Positions 13,578 to 23,825 of a stretch of 64,000 bases of DNA are shown piece by piece. Position 1 is the stretch's first letter. Each line of letters opens with the position of its first letter. Source of the stretch: Paenarthrobacter aurescens TC1 (GTDB lineage Bacteria > Actinomycetota > Actinomycetes > Actinomycetales > Micrococcaceae); assembly GCA_000014925.1 (NCBI GenBank), contig CP000474.1:3224001-3288000 (forward strand), read 5' to 3'. The translations under genes and the position numbers were made by a program. Below the pieces are notes generated by a model, which saw only the letters and a program-made list of their open reading frames with translations, was not told the origin of the DNA and made no database searches.

Positions 13578-16500
13578 CTAGACCTCTTCTACGGAACTGG
13601 GCTCTGCACGAGACAGATCGATGCCCAGTTCTTCCGCAGCCGTGAAGACTGCGTCATCAGAGTCACGCATTTCGATCGTGGTTCCGTCAGTGGAAAGAAC
13701 TTCCACGTTCAGGCACAACGACTGCATTTCCTTGATCAAGACCTTGAAGGACTCGGGAACGCCAGGCTCAGGGATGTTCTCGCCCTTGACGATGGCTTCG
13801 TAGACCTTCACACGACCATGGATGTCATCCGACTTGATCGTGAGGAGTTCCTGAAGGGTGTAAGCGGCACCGTAAGCTTCGAGCGCCCACACTTCCATTT
13901 CACCGAAGCGCTGGCCACCGAACTGAGCCTTACCACCCAGCGGCTGCTGCGTGATCATGGAGTACGGGCCGGTGGAGCGCGCGTGGATCTTGTCGTCCAC
14001 CAAGTGGTGGAGCTTCAGGATGTACATGTAACCGACGGAGATCGGGTCCGGGAACGGCTCGCCGGAGCGGCCGTCGAACAGACGGGTCTTGCCGGAGGAG
14101 TCAATCAGGCGGTCGCCATCGCGGGTCACGTTGGTGGAGTCAAGCAGGCCCGTGATTTCTTCTTCGCGGGCGCCATCGAACACCGGTGTGGCAACGGTGG
14201 TCTGGCCGGTTTCACGGGGCAGGTTCGGGAGGTTCTTGACCCACTCCGGCTCGCCTTCGATCTTCCAACCGGTCTTGGCAACCCAACCAAGGTGGGTTTC
14301 CAGAACCTGTCCAACGTTCATTCGACCCGGAACACCAAGCGGGTTCAGGACGATGTCCACCGGGGTACCGTCTGCAAGGAAGGGCATGTCCTCGATCGGA
14401 AGGATCTTGGAGATAACACCCTTGTTGCCGTGACGGCCGGCGAGCTTGTCGCCGTCGGTGATCTTACGCTTGGCTGCAACGTAGACGCGGACCAGCTGGT
14501 TCACGCCCGGGGGCAGCTCGTCGTCGTTGTCGCGGTCGAAGACGCGCACGCCGATGACCGTACCGGACTCGCCGTGGGGCACCTTCAAGGAGGTGTCGCG
14601 GACTTCGCGGGACTTCTCACCGAAGATGGCGCGGAGAAGGCGCTCTTCCGGGGTCAGTTCGGTTTCACCCTTAGGGGTGACCTTTCCGACCAGGATGTCG
14701 CCGGCTTCAACCTCGGCACCGATGTGGATGATGCCGCGCTCGTCCAGGCCTGCAAGGACTTCCTCGGACACGTTGGGGATGTCACGAGTGATTTCCTCGG
14801 CACCAAGCTTGGTGTCGCGGGCATCAATTTCGTGCTCCTCGATGTGAATGGAGGAAAGGACATCCTCAGCAACAATGCGCTGGGAGAGGATGATGGCGTC
14901 CTCGAAGTTGTGGCCTTCCCATGACATGAATGCCACGAGCAGGTTCTTACCGAGGGCGAGCTCACCCTGGTCCGTTGCGGGACCATCAGCGATGATGCCG
15001 CCAACTTCCAGGCGCTGGCCTTCGTTGACCAGGACACGGTGGTTGTAGCAGTTGCCCTGGTTGGAGCGGGCGAACTTGTTGATGCGGTAGTTGGTCTCAG
15101 TACCGTCGTCGTTGATCATGACAACGAGCTCGGCGGAAACCTCGGTGACCACACCTGCCTTCTTCGCGATGACAACGTCACCGGCGTCGACGGCTGCTGC
15201 GCGCTCCATGCCGGTGCCCACGAAAGGAGCCTCGGAACGGACCAGCGGCACGGCCTGGCGCTGCATGTTGGCACCCATGAGTGCACGGTTGGCATCGTCA
15301 TGCTCAAGGAACGGGATCAGGGCCGTTGCCACGGACACCATCTGGCGCGGGGAAACGTCCATGAACTGAACGTCTGCGGCGGGAACCAGAACGGGCTCGC
15401 CTCCACCACCACGGGCACGGACAAGGACGGTCTCTTCGGAGAACTTCTTGTCAGCATCCAGGGGAGCGTTGGCCTGTGCGATCAGGACCTCTGCTTCGTC
15501 GTCAGCAGTGAGGTACTGGACCTCATCGGAAACGACGCCCTCGGAAACCAGGCGGTACGGCGTCTCGATGAAGCCGAACGGGTTGATGCGGCCGTAAGAT
15601 GCCAGCGAACCGATCAGACCAATGTTCGGGCCTTCAGGGGTTTCGATGGGGCACATACGTCCGTAGTGGGACGGGTGAACGTCTCGAACTTCCATGCCTG
15701 CACGGTCACGGGACAGACCACCCGGGCCAAGTGCCGACAGGCGGCGCTTGTGGGTCAGACCCGACAGCGGGTTGTTCTGGTCCATGAACTGCGACAGCTG
15801 GGACGTTCCGAAGAACTCCTTGATGGCTGCCACAACGGGACGGATGTTGATCAGTGTCTGCGGCGTGATGGCCTCGACATCCTGCGTGGTCATGCGTTCG
15901 CGGACGACGCGTTCCATGCGGGAAAGACCTGTGCGGACCTGGTTTTCGATCAGTTCGCCCACGGCGCGGATGCGACGGTTGCCGAAGTGGTCGATGTCGT
16001 CGACGTCGACGCGGAGCTCGTGGTCTTCGCCGTCGCGCTTGCCCATGAGGGTCTTCTCGCCGGCGTGAAGCGCAACGAGGAACTTGATCATGGCAACGAT
16101 GTCTTCAACGTGCAGGACCGAAGCTTCCTTGTCACCAAGGGAGCGGTCGATGCCGAGCTTGCGGTTGATCTTGTAACGGCCAACCTTGGCAAGATCGTAG
16201 CGCTTGGCGTTGAAGTACAGGTTGTCCAGCAGGGACTGGGCAGCCTCAACTGTGGGCGGCTCGCCCGGACGCAGCTTGCGGTAGATATCCAAAAGCGCGT
16301 CTTCGCGGGTTTCGGTGGCGTCCTTCTCCAGCGTTGCACGCATGGAGTCGTACTGGCCGAACTCTTCCAGGATCTGGCCTTCGGTCCAGCCGAGGGCCTT
16401 CAGGAGAACGGTGACCGACTGCTTGCGCTTGCGGTCGAGGCGTACGCCGACCTGGTCGCGCTTGTCGATTTCGAGTTCAAACCATGCACCACGGGACGGG

Positions 16501-17084
16501 ATGATCTTCGCGGTGAAGATGTCCTTGTCACTGGTCTTGTCAGCGGTGCGCTCAAAGTAGGCGCCCGGTGAACGGACCAGCTGGGAGACAACGACGCGCT
16601 CGGTGCCGTTGACGACGAACGTTCCCTTTTCAGTCATGAGGGGGAAGTCGCCCATGAACACGGTCTGCTGCTTGATTTCGCCCGTGTTGTTGTTCATGAA
16701 CTCGGCCTTGACATAAAGCGGGGCCGAGTAAGTGGCGTCACGGTCTTTGCATTCGGCCATGGTGTACTTCGGGTCAGCGAACTCCGGCTCGGAGAAGCTC
16801 AGGGACATGGTGCCCTGGAAATCCTCGATTGGGGAGATCTCTTCGAAGATGTCGGCAAGTCCGGAGGTAGTGGCGACGCTGAGGTCGCCCTCCTCGACAG
16901 CCTTCGCTACCCGCGCCTGCCAGCGTTCGTTTCCGACCAGCCAGTCAAAGCTGTCTGTCTGCAGGGCGAGAAGATTCGGAACGTCAAGCGGTTCGTGAAT
17001 CTTTGCGAATGAGAGGCGGCGGGTGGCACCATCGGTGCTTGCCGTGTTAGCGGTTTCGTTATTAGAGGTGCTCGAGGCGACCAA
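13578..17084 (-). CDS. rpoB: DNA-directed RNA polymerase subunit beta
   Basis: 1168 aa. TTG at 17084 is taken as start, giving [16 protein letters not shown], because GGAAGGA lies 6 nt before it; an in-frame GTG at 17099 overlaps that site and would add five residues. The rifampicin region reads [19 protein letters not shown], then [14 protein letters not shown]: the Asp, His and Ser positions at which resistance usually arises are wild type. The C-terminal [20 protein letters not shown] segment is intact. It heads rpoB-rpoC and is divergent from the thiolase gene. Confidence 0.98.
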   Translation of the reverse strand: MVASSTSNNETANTASTDGATRRLSFAKIHEPLDVPNLLALQTDSFDWLVGNERWQARVAKAVEEGDLSVATTSGLADIFEEISPIEDFQGTMSLSFSEPEFADPKYTMAECKDRDATYSAPLYVKAEFMNNNTGEIKQQTVFMGDFPLMTEKGTFVVNGTERVVVSQLVRSPGAYFERTADKTSDKDIFTAKIIPSRGAWFELEIDKRDQVGVRLDRKRKQSVTVLLKALGWTEGQILEEFGQYDSMRATLEKDATETREDALLDIYRKLRPGEPPTVEAAQSLLDNLYFNAKRYDLAKVGRYKINRKLGIDRSLGDKEASVLHVEDIVAMIKFLVALHAGEKTLMGKRDGEDHELRVDVDDIDHFGNRRIRAVGELIENQVRTGLSRMERVVRERMTTQDVEAITPQTLINIRPVVAAIKEFFGTSQLSQFMDQNNPLSGLTHKRRLSALGPGGLSRDRAGMEVRDVHPSHYGRMCPIETPEGPNIGLIGSLASYGRINPFGFIETPYRLVSEGVVSDEVQYLTADDEAEVLIAQANAPLDADKKFSEETVLVRARGGGGEPVLVPAADVQFMDVSPRQMVSVATALIPFLEHDDANRALMGANMQRQAVPLVRSEAPFVGTGMERAAAVDAGDVVIAKKAGVVTEVSAELVVMINDDGTETNYRINKFARSNQGNCYNHRVLVNEGQRLEVGGIIADGPATDQGELALGKNLLVAFMSWEGHNFEDAIILSQRIVAEDVLSSIHIEEHEIDARDTKLGAEEITRDIPNVSEEVLAGLDERGIIHIGAEVEAGDILVGKVTPKGETELTPEERLLRAIFGEKSREVRDTSLKVPHGESGTVIGVRVFDRDNDDELPPGVNQLVRVYVAAKRKITDGDKLAGRHGNKGVISKILPIEDMPFLADGTPVDIVLNPLGVPGRMNVGQVLETHLGWVAKTGWKIEGEPEWVKNLPNLPRETGQTTVATPVFDGAREEEITGLLDSTNVTRDGDRLIDSSGKTRLFDGRSGEPFPDPISVGYMYILKLHHLVDDKIHARSTGPYSMITQQPLGGKAQFGGQRFGEMEVWALEAYGAAYTLQELLTIKSDDIHGRVKVYEAIVKGENIPEPGVPESFKVLIKEMQSLCLNVEVLSTDGTTIEMRDSDDAVFTAAEELGIDLSRAEPSSVEEV

Positions 17085-17488
17085 GAGGGATCCTTCCACA
17101 GACCTTCAGGCGTTTTCAGATCTCCCCCGTTTGCATCCCGCAGAGTGCTCCGCAGAATACTTGTTCCGGTTCCGCTATATGACCCGGACCCAGTCCGCTT
17201 ATGACAGTGCACGTTTCGGAACGGCACGTCAATGACGCAGCTGAGAGGTAAAGCCCACCGCTATATGAAGGCTGAAGGTTAACAGGGAAGACGCAAATAT
17301 CTACGATACGGCAAAGCAGCCTTTCTGTCTACCCCAGATCGTCCGTGATTGCAAGCACCGTTGCTGCAGGCACCAATGCCGGGCAGATCCGCCAAGGAAT
17401 GTGGAGAAGGGCACAATTGTTGAAGAGGTAGGCTGGCGCGCGCTCCGCGATAACCTTGCTACACCACTCCCGGATCGGAAGAGAGACC
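17085..17488. other. Divergent rpoB/thiolase control region
   Basis: About 400 bp without a gene. The 11-bp word CCGCTATATGA occurs twice in direct orientation (17172-17182 and 17258-17268). Read toward rpoB each gives TCATATAGCGG, which resembles a -10 region, so they may mark tandem rpoB promoters. No strong -35 was found for either gene. Confidence 0.45.
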
Positions 17489-18688
17489 ATGACCAACTCC
17501 GCTGACGACAATGACGTTGTCATCCTTGCTGCTTCCCGTACCCCGCAGGGGCGGCTCAACGGGCAATTAGCGGGATTCACCGCCGTCGACCTTGGCGCAC
17601 ACGCCATAACCGCCGCCCTGGCAGCCAGTGGGGTCAAAGCCGAACAGGTGGACGCTGTGATCATGGGCCAGGTCCTTCAGGCAGGTGCGGGTCAGAATCC
17701 GGCTCGGCAGAGCGCCATCGCCGCGGGTGTTGGCTGGAACATCCCTGCCGTCACCATCAACAAAGTGTGCCTGTCCGGCCTCACGGCTGTCATTGATGCC
17801 GCGCGCATGATCCGCAGCGGCGACGCCACCGTGGTTGTTGCCGGGGGCCAGGAATCCATGACCCGCGCACCGCACCTGCTCCCCGGATCCCGGCAGGGAT
17901 GGACGTACGGAGCCATCCAGGCTTTGGACGTCGCTGCGCATGACGGCCTCACCGATGCTTTTGATGGACAGTCCATGGGCTTGTCCACGGAAACGAAGAA
18001 CGTCACGCTCGGCATCGACCGCAAGGCCCAGGACGAAGTCGCGGCGGCCTCGCACCAGCGCGCCGCTGCCGCCATCGCGGACGGAACTTTCGACGTCGAA
18101 ATTGCGCCGGTACGCGTCAAGCAGCGCAAGGGCGATCCCCTTGTGCTCACCACGGATGAAGGCGTTAGGCCCAACACCACCGTTGAGACGCTGGCTCCAC
18201 TGAAGGCTGCCTTCGCCACCGACGGCACCATTACTGCCGGGAACTCTTCTCCCCTGTCCGACGGCGCCTCCGCACTGGTGCTGACCAGTCGCCGCTTCGC
18301 CAAGGACAACGGGCTGGACTACCTTGCCGTTGTAGGCAAGCCCGGGCAGGTTGCAGGACCTGACAATTCGCTGCACTCCCAGCCGTCGAACGCCATCGCC
18401 CAGGCGTTGAAGCGTGCCGGCTGGACGGCAGAGGACCTGGATTTCATCGAAATCAATGAGGCTTTCGGTTCTGTGGCCGTCCAGTCGCTCAAGGACCTCC
18501 GTTACCCCTTGGAGAAGTGCAACATTCATGGCGGCGCCATTGCCTTGGGCCACCCCATCGGAGCATCCGGAGCACGGCTTGCACTCCACGCGGCCCACGA
18601 GCTCAAACGCCGGGGAACTGGAAAAGCGGCTGTCTCGCTGTGCGGAGGCGGAGGCCAGGGTGAAGCCCTCCTCCTGTACCGCGACTGA
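17489..18688 (+). CDS. Acetyl-CoA C-acetyltransferase (thiolase)
   Basis: 399 aa. It condenses two acyl-CoA units, or cleaves 3-ketoacyl-CoA, in the cytosol. The nucleophile is Cys94 in NKVCLSGLTA; GQESMTRAPHLLP, NEAFGSVAVQSL, His355 in HPIGASGAR and Cys385 in LCGGGGQGEA complete the active site. ATG at 17489 is chosen because GGAAGAGAG precedes it; an ATG 11 codons earlier has no ribosome-binding site. Its stop overlaps the next start by one base (TGATG), so the two are coupled. Whether it is biosynthetic or beta-oxidative cannot be told from the neighbours. Confidence 0.92.
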   Translation: MTNSADDNDVVILAASRTPQGRLNGQLAGFTAVDLGAHAITAALAASGVKAEQVDAVIMGQVLQAGAGQNPARQSAIAAGVGWNIPAVTINKVCLSGLTAVIDAARMIRSGDATVVVAGGQESMTRAPHLLPGSRQGWTYGAIQALDVAAHDGLTDAFDGQSMGLSTETKNVTLGIDRKAQDEVAAASHQRAAAAIADGTFDVEIAPVRVKQRKGDPLVLTTDEGVRPNTTVETLAPLKAAFATDGTITAGNSSPLSDGASALVLTSRRFAKDNGLDYLAVVGKPGQVAGPDNSLHSQPSNAIAQALKRAGWTAEDLDFIEINEAFGSVAVQSLKDLRYPLEKCNIHGGAIALGHPIGASGARLALHAAHELKRRGTGKAAVSLCGGGGQGEALLLYRD

Positions 18689-19182
18689 TGGCTGACGAAT
18701 CGATCGCACCCGGGATGGACGGTGCCGAACGCTTCTTGTCCGACGCCGCCGCGCGCGGGCTGGATGTTGACGTCGTCGAGCGCCCGGCTGCCCGCAGCCT
18801 GGAAGAGGCTGCCGGCATCCTGGGCATCAGCCCCGCGGACATCGTGAAGTCATTGGTAGTCAAGCACCGCGATGGCAGCTTCCTATTTGCGCTCATTCCG
18901 GGGGACCGGCAGATCTCCTGGCCCAAGCTGCGAGCCCTGGTGGGCGTCAATAAGCTCTCACTCCCCCATGCCGACGTGGCCTTGGCCGCCACCGGCTACG
19001 AGCGCGGGACCATCACTCCGCTGGGCAGCACCACGCCCTGGCCTGTGTACGCCGACGCCACCATTACCGGGCGTCGCATCTCCATGGGCGCCGGAGCGCA
19101 CGGCCGGAGTGCTTTCGTGGACGCGGACGCACTCACGGCTGCCCTGGGCGCGGTAGTCGCAGACATCAGCGAACCCAACTAA
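18688..19182 (+). CDS. YbaK/EbsC-family aminoacyl-tRNA deacylase
   Basis: 164 aa. The family hydrolyses mischarged tRNA (Cys-tRNAPro or related) in trans. SPADIVKSLVVKHRDGSFLFALIPGDRQ contains the family Lys and GD core (shown here in parts: IVKSLVV, LIPGD), followed by GYERGTITPLG and GAGAHGRSAFVD with its conserved glycines. The start overlaps the thiolase stop by one base. Substrate specificity is not predictable by eye. Confidence 0.85.
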   Translation: MADESIAPGMDGAERFLSDAAARGLDVDVVERPAARSLEEAAGILGISPADIVKSLVVKHRDGSFLFALIPGDRQISWPKLRALVGVNKLSLPHADVALAATGYERGTITPLGSTTPWPVYADATITGRRISMGAGAHGRSAFVDADALTAALGAVVADISEPN

Positions 19183-19206
19183 GTAGCAATTGAGTGCTTA
19201 AACGCA

Positions 19207-19240
19207 GGAAGCCCCGCCCGGCGAACCGGACGGGGCTTCC
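19207..19240 (-). terminator. Terminator of rplJ-rplL
   Basis: A 15-bp stem with a 4-base loop just after the rplL stop. Its one mismatch is C-A on the plus strand but a G-U wobble in minus-strand RNA, which fits a structure kept for transcripts of rplL. It may also end the convergent thiolase-ybaK unit. Confidence 0.85.
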
Positions 19241-19254
19241 ACAAGCAAGACGAG

Positions 19255-19632
19255 TTACTTGAGGGTAACCGTTGCGCCAGCTTCTTCGAGCTGAGCCTTT
19301 GCCTTCTCGGCAGCTTCCTTGGTGGCGCCTTCGAGAACAGCCTTCGGTGCGCTGTCAACCAGGTCCTTGGCTTCCTTGAGGCCGAGGGAGGTGATGGCGC
19401 GAACTTCCTTGATCACTGCGATCTTCTTGTCGCCAGCAGCTTCGAGAACGACGTCGAATTCGGTCTTCTCTTCAGCAGCTTCAGCAGCACCGCCGGCAGC
19501 GGGGCCAGCAACTGCAACAGCAGCAGCCGTAACTTCGAAGGTCTCTTCGAAGAGCTTGACGAACTCGGAGAGCTCGATGATGGTCAGTTCCTTGAAAGCT
19601 TCAATGAGCTCTTCGTTGCTGAGCTTCGCCAT
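19255..19632 (-). CDS. rplL: 50S ribosomal protein L7/L12
   Basis: 125 aa. It forms the stalk that recruits translation GTPases. The N-terminal dimerisation helices begin [20 protein letters not shown]; an Ala/Gly-rich hinge ([18 protein letters not shown]) leads to the C-terminal domain with [20 protein letters not shown]. It follows rplJ by 76 bp and is followed by a strong terminator. Confidence 0.98.
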   Translation of the reverse strand: MAKLSNEELIEAFKELTIIELSEFVKLFEETFEVTAAAVAVAGPAAGGAAEAAEEKTEFDVVLEAAGDKKIAVIKEVRAITSLGLKEAKDLVDSAPKAVLEGATKEAAEKAKAQLEEAGATVTLK

Positions 19633-19708
19633 GGTGGCGTCCTTCCATTAGTTGGTGCAGATCCGGGCTAAGCCTGTCCATGCACCAGAGTTTGATTGAG
19701 GGGAGAAC

Positions 19709-20302
19709 TTAGTTCTCTTCGGTTGCAGCTTCAGCGGCTTCGGCCGGAGCCGCAACCTCTTCAGCAGCAGCCTCTTCAGCGGCCGGGGCTTCTTCAGCGG
19801 CCGGTGCAGATGCGCCGCCCTCTTCTTCAAGCTTGAGGCGCAGAGCGTCGATGATGCGTGCAGCAGCGGATGCGGGAGCCTTGAGGACACCAGCAACACG
19901 TGCAAGCTGCAGCTCGCGGGACTCGAGGGCTGCCAGTGCGGCAACTCCTGCTGCGTCCAATGCCTTGCCTTCGAAGACGCCGGTCTTGATAACCAGCTGC
20001 TTGTTGGCCTTGGCAAAGTCCGTCAGGCTCTTGGCAGCAGCAACAGCGTCACCCTTGATGAAGGCGATTGCAGTAGGGCCGGCGAGCTGATCGTTGAATG
20101 CTTCAACTCCAGCTTCCTTGGCTGCAATGGCACTCAGGGTGTTCTTGACGACCGAGAACTTGGTGTCCTGGCCGAGCGCAACACGCAGTTCCTTGAGCTG
20201 TGCAACAGTGAGCCCGCGGTATTCGGTCAGGACAGCCGCGTTCGATTCCTTGAAATCGTTGGTGATCTCTGCAACTGCGGAGATCTTGCTAGGCGTTGTC
20301 AT
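19709..20302 (-). CDS. rplJ: 50S ribosomal protein L10
   Basis: 197 aa. L10 anchors the L7/L12 dimers and represses its own operon. ATG at 20302 is chosen (MTTPSKISAVAEITNDF) because GGAAGGAGGG precedes it; the frame upstream is leader. The RNA-binding N-terminal domain is standard (VVKNTLSAIAAKEAGVE). The C-terminus is an Ala/Glu-rich tail of about 35 residues (PAAEEAPAAEEAAAEE), longer than in E. coli and typical of actinobacteria. Confidence 0.97.
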   Translation of the reverse strand: MTTPSKISAVAEITNDFKESNAAVLTEYRGLTVAQLKELRVALGQDTKFSVVKNTLSAIAAKEAGVEAFNDQLAGPTAIAFIKGDAVAAAKSLTDFAKANKQLVIKTGVFEGKALDAAGVAALAALESRELQLARVAGVLKAPASAAARIIDALRLKLEEEGGASAPAAEEAPAAEEAAAEEVAAPAEAAEAATEEN

Positions 20303-20601
20303 AACCCTCCTTCCGGGGAATAAAGCCGGTCTTCCGGGTCCCCGCTCGAGAGCTAAAACTAAAAAACGCCCCGCGCAGATGCACGGGGCTTGGCTCAACA
20401 CAGTTTGATCCGCGGAGACTTGCTTCGTTCACCTGCGCCGGCCGCCCTATGTTCAGGGTCCTTCGTCAAGGAATTCACTTTTGCCTCAGGGGCGCAGCTA
20501 CAGAATTGAGCTGTGCTCGAAAGAGTGGATTCCCATCAACCGACGGTCTTTGGTACTTCAAGGTTACGGGAGAGTGTTCGGCAAACCAAATCGGCCCCTG
20601 C
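20303..20601 (-). other. rplJ upstream region
   Basis: About 300 bp between the rplJ start and the stop of the upstream GNAT gene. It contains the L10-type leader described separately (20361-20460). TTGACG (minus strand, about 20464-20469) is the best -35-like word, but no matching -10 stands at 16-18 bp. Confidence 0.5.
20361..20460 (-). promoter_or_regulatory. Putative L10 leader with attenuator hairpin
   Basis: On the minus strand a hairpin GCCCCG/CGGGGC (20368-20389) is followed at once by six T (20361-20366) and another T-rich stretch, that is, an intrinsic terminator 59 nt before rplJ. Upstream of it is the GCAGGTGAACGAAGCAAGT segment, which resembles the L10-binding kink-turn region of known rplJ leaders. 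L10 binding would favour termination (known for the class; inferred here). Confidence 0.6.
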
Positions 20602-21753
20602 CTAGTCGGATGACGTGGCGCCCGACAACCTGCCCGGAAGTTCCTTCTGCCACAGTCCGGTGACACCCGCAGTGGTGAATCCCAGCTGCTTGTTCACGGT
20701 CAGGAGGTACCTGTTCTCGGGGGCGTTCCAGGTATAGATGACCCGGGCGTCCGGGAACTGCTCACTCAGCCGTTCCATGTTGGCAACCTTGATCAACAAG
20801 CCGAGCTTGTTACCCCGGTGCTCCTGCAGGACCAGCGTATCGTCCTGAAAAACCACGTCCTGGCGGTGTGCAAGGACACTGATGGTTGTCAGGCCCACCA
20901 GCCGCCCGCTCTCAACATGCTCGACGGCGGTCACCACCGTGCGCCGACCCTGCGCCAAGGCTGCGTCCTCAGTTTCGCGGAGTACGGTTGCGTCGAAAAC
21001 CATTCCGCTCGCTTCAACTTCCGGCGCGTCTTCGTCCCCTTCGTCACGGACTACCTCACCAGCGGCGTTTTCCAGCGCGGCCACGGCTTCCAGCCAGGGC
21101 TCGGGGCAACGGTCCGTCCAGTGGTGCAGCGTGTACCTGCCCCCATTGGCTTCTTCGGCTTCGAGCTGCAGGTCTCCCACAAGCTTGGAATCCAGGGGCA
21201 AGACGCATGAGCTGAACTGTTCGATGTGCTGAAGGGTGTATCCGGCCCGCTTGGCGAAGTCCACCTCCCTGCTGCTCACAGGAACAAAACCAGCGCCGCT
21301 CCCCGGAATCAACTGATCCTCGGGTATCTCAGTGAGCGACGTTGCCGGATGGTTGGTATCCACCAAGGCCATGGTTCGTCCCTCTGCCCGCGCGAGCTGC
21401 TCCGCGGCCTCCAGCAACTGACGGCCGACTCCTTGCCCCTGGAACTCGGGAAGGATGTCCAAGGTGAACTCAGCCAGGTCAAGGTTGTCCGCCAATGGCA
21501 AGGCAATGTCCACCGTGCCCACAATGACGCCCTCTACTTTTGCCACCAGAAGAACTTGGCGCTCATAGGGGTCGGATAACTCCAACAGCTTTTCCAAGGG
21601 CGTGTAGGCGAGGTCGTCGCTCCCCCAGGTCTCCATGCGTACCCGGCGCCCCACTTCAACGGCGTCCAGGAAATCAGCGGCGTCGGGGCTGTCCAGGGTG
21701 TCAGGCACCCACAGCTGCTCGATGTGAACGGTCTTCGCCTCGTCTACAGTCAT
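20602..21753 (-). CDS. Double-domain GNAT N-acetyltransferase
   Basis: 383 aa with two GNAT modules. The first carries the acetyl-CoA loop FQGQGVGRQLLEAA at about residues 108-121; the second has EHRGNKLGLLIKVAN and ends with the beta-bulge segment ENRYLLTVNKQLGF. ATG at 21753 is preferred to 21771 because it forms an ATGA overlap with the stop of the upstream paralogue, which implies coupled translation. The neighbour at 21750-22859 has the same plan (HRGHRLGMLVKIANLRRA), so the pair arose by tandem duplication. The layout is like MshD, but the mycothiol synthase of this genome is better placed at 41.5 kb. Substrate unknown. Confidence 0.82.
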   Translation of the reverse strand: MTVDEAKTVHIEQLWVPDTLDSPDAADFLDAVEVGRRVRMETWGSDDLAYTPLEKLLELSDPYERQVLLVAKVEGVIVGTVDIALPLADNLDLAEFTLDILPEFQGQGVGRQLLEAAEQLARAEGRTMALVDTNHPATSLTEIPEDQLIPGSGAGFVPVSSREVDFAKRAGYTLQHIEQFSSCVLPLDSKLVGDLQLEAEEANGGRYTLHHWTDRCPEPWLEAVAALENAAGEVVRDEGDEDAPEVEASGMVFDATVLRETEDAALAQGRRTVVTAVEHVESGRLVGLTTISVLAHRQDVVFQDDTLVLQEHRGNKLGLLIKVANMERLSEQFPDARVIYTWNAPENRYLLTVNKQLGFTTAGVTGLWQKELPGRLSGATSSD

Positions 21754-22859
21754 TCCAGCCGTTTCTGCCATTCGCCGTCAAAGCCGGAAGGCTTGAATCC
21801 TAGGGCGATATTTATGGCCAGCATATGCCGGTTTTCATTGGCGTTCCACGTCATCACCGACGTGGCGGCCGGCCACAACTCCACCGCACGGCGAAGATTG
21901 GCAATCTTGACCAGCATGCCAAGGCGATGACCGCGGTGCCCGGGAGCAACCAACGTGTCCTCCTGGTAGACCATGCCCGGGGTGGCTTCGCGGTGGGTGA
22001 GGACGGTGTAGGCCGCCAGCTCCCCCGTAGCGTCATGTCGGGCAACAGCCGCAGTGAAAGCAACCCCGCCTGCCAGCCAGGTGGATTCCTCAAGACGGAC
22101 GCGGTTGGCATCCCATTCCTCGCCCTCCCAGCCCAGGCCTGCGATAGGCACCTCAGTGCTCATGACGCTTTTTTGCCTGGCGAACATGTCCACTAGGTCA
22201 TCCGGGCAGCGATCCTTCCAGCCGATCACGCTGTAGCCGGCTGCCCGCGTTGTTGCCTGCTCTTCCAGCTCCCGCAGGAGCTCTTCCTCGACCGGAAGGG
22301 GCCGCGTGCTGTTGGTTTCCACCTGCTCCAGGGAATAGCCGTGGTGCAAGGCGAAAGCCGTGGAGGCCGTATCCAGCGGGACGCCGCCAGTACCGGACTT
22401 TGCCTCCAACAACCCGGCACCCGGGACGAGGAGCCTGATTGGCTCAGAGCAAAACGCATCAAAGGACACGCGATCCCGCTCCCGGGCCTGTTCTTCCAGC
22501 ACAGCGAGGATCTTCGACCCAAAGCCCCGCCGACGATAGGCGGAGTCCACCAGGACGTCCACACCCGCCGTCGTCGTGTTTTCACTCAGCGGTAACGTCA
22601 GCGTGCCGCGGCCCACCACCACTTCGTCGAGGCGCGCCAGGAACACGTGCCGTTCTTCGTACTCATTGCCCTGCCAGAAGAGGACAGCTTCGGCCAGCGT
22701 GGAGCAACGGTCCAGGTCCCCCCACAGTTCCAGGTGGTGGGCGACATCGAGCTCGTGGAAGGAGAGGAACTCGGGTGCCCCCTCGGCGTCAGGATTTGAG
22801 GGGACCGGGATTCTGTCCACGGACAACCTGCCGTTTGCGGAAGAGTTCGACGACGACAC
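21750..22859 (-). CDS. Double-domain GNAT N-acetyltransferase, upstream paralogue
   Basis: About 369 aa; GNAT loops YRRRGFGSKILAVLEEQAR and HRGHRLGMLVKIAN. The start is uncertain. The longest frame begins at 22928, but that start lies inside the rplA terminator hairpin, so an internal GTG (22859, or 22820, which aligns with the paralogue) is more likely. The last four bases overlap the next gene. The acyl acceptor is unknown. Confidence 0.72.
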   Translation of the reverse strand: MSSSNSSANGRLSVDRIPVPSNPDAEGAPEFLSFHELDVAHHLELWGDLDRCSTLAEAVLFWQGNEYEERHVFLARLDEVVVGRGTLTLPLSENTTTAGVDVLVDSAYRRRGFGSKILAVLEEQARERDRVSFDAFCSEPIRLLVPGAGLLEAKSGTGGVPLDTASTAFALHHGYSLEQVETNSTRPLPVEEELLRELEEQATTRAAGYSVIGWKDRCPDDLVDMFARQKSVMSTEVPIAGLGWEGEEWDANRVRLEESTWLAGGVAFTAAVARHDATGELAAYTVLTHREATPGMVYQEDTLVAPGHRGHRLGMLVKIANLRRAVELWPAATSVMTWNANENRHMLAINIALGFKPSGFDGEWQKRLE

Positions 22860-22911
22860 GCACCACAGCCTACGGCGCTCCTTCGGCGCTGAACAGGGAA
22901 AAGGCAAAGAA

Positions 22912-22947
22912 AAAGGACCGCCCGGCAAAAAAGCCGGACGGTCCTTT
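22912..22947 (-). terminator. Terminator of rplK-rplA
   Basis: A 15-bp stem with an A6 loop (T6 on the minus strand), followed on the minus strand by a T-run. Its only mismatch is C-A on plus but G-U in the minus RNA. It starts 23 bp after the rplA stop. Confidence 0.88.
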
Positions 22948-22970
22948 ATCAGAGCAAGAGCTCGCGAAGC

Positions 22971-23678
22971 TTACGCGTCGACGAGAACCTTGGTGACGTT
23001 CGGGTCAACGGTGATGCCCGGACCGAACGTGGTGGCAACGGTAGCCTTCTGAATGTAGCGGCCCTTGGAAGCGGACGGCTTCAAACGAAGCACCTCTTCC
23101 AGTGCAGCTGCGTAGTTCTCAGCCAGCTTGTTGACGTCGAAGGACACCTTGCCGATGATGAAGTGCAGGTTCGAGTGCTTGTCGACGCGGAAGTCGATCT
23201 TGCCGCCCTTGATGTCGTTGACAGCCTTGGTGACGTCCGGGGTAACCGTGCCGGTCTTCGGGTTCGGCATCAGGTTACGCGGGCCGAGGACCTTACCCAG
23301 ACGGCCAACCTTGCCCATGAGGTCAGGGGTTGCCACTGCGGCGTCGAAGTCGGTCCAGCCGGCTGCGATCTTTTCGATCAGGTCATCGGAACCAACGAAG
23401 TCGGCGCCGGCAGCGATTGCTGCTTCAGCCTTGTCGCCCGTTGCGAAAACGAGGACGCGGGCGGTCTTACCGGTGCCGTGAGGCAGGTTGACGGTGCCAC
23501 GAACCATCTGGTCAGCCTTACGCGGGTCAACGCCCAGGCGGAAAGCGACCTCAACGGTTGCGTCGAACTTGGAAGGATTGGTGTCCTTCGCGAGGGTGAT
23601 GGCCTCGATCGGGGCGTAGACCTTGTCTGCCTCGATCTTAGCTACGGCTGCCTCATATGCTTTGCTGCGCTTTGCCAT
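22971..23678 (-). CDS. rplA: 50S ribosomal protein L1
   Basis: 235 aa. L1 forms the mobile stalk that guides E-site tRNA and often represses its own operon. ATG at 23678 ([20 protein letters not shown]) has AAGGAG upstream; the frame back to 23765 is intercistronic. [18 protein letters not shown], the L1 signature, is intact. It follows rplK by 147 bp. Confidence 0.97.
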   Translation of the reverse strand: MAKRSKAYEAAVAKIEADKVYAPIEAITLAKDTNPSKFDATVEVAFRLGVDPRKADQMVRGTVNLPHGTGKTARVLVFATGDKAEAAIAAGADFVGSDDLIEKIAAGWTDFDAAVATPDLMGKVGRLGKVLGPRNLMPNPKTGTVTPDVTKAVNDIKGGKIDFRVDKHSNLHFIIGKVSFDVNKLAENYAAALEEVLRLKPSASKGRYIQKATVATTFGPGITVDPNVTKVLVDA

Positions 23679-23825
23679 GCTGCTATTTCTCCTTGTGCAG
23701 TTGTGGTCTGCGGACCGCGCTGGGCCCTGCCACAAGCCGCGGATCCGGCAAGGATCCTGCGACATTTCAATGTTTCAGATGCCGGTTGCCCGGCGGGTGA
23801 AGGCCACAAGGGCCCTCGAAGGTTA

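Noticed and set aside
17085..17099. rpoB start at GTG 17099
   Set aside because: It overlaps the GGAAGGA that serves the TTG at 17084; the TTG start gives the usual N-terminus and length.
22860..22928. Longest start of the upstream GNAT paralogue
   Set aside because: It begins inside the rplA terminator hairpin, so the transcript and ribosome-binding site would be unlikely.
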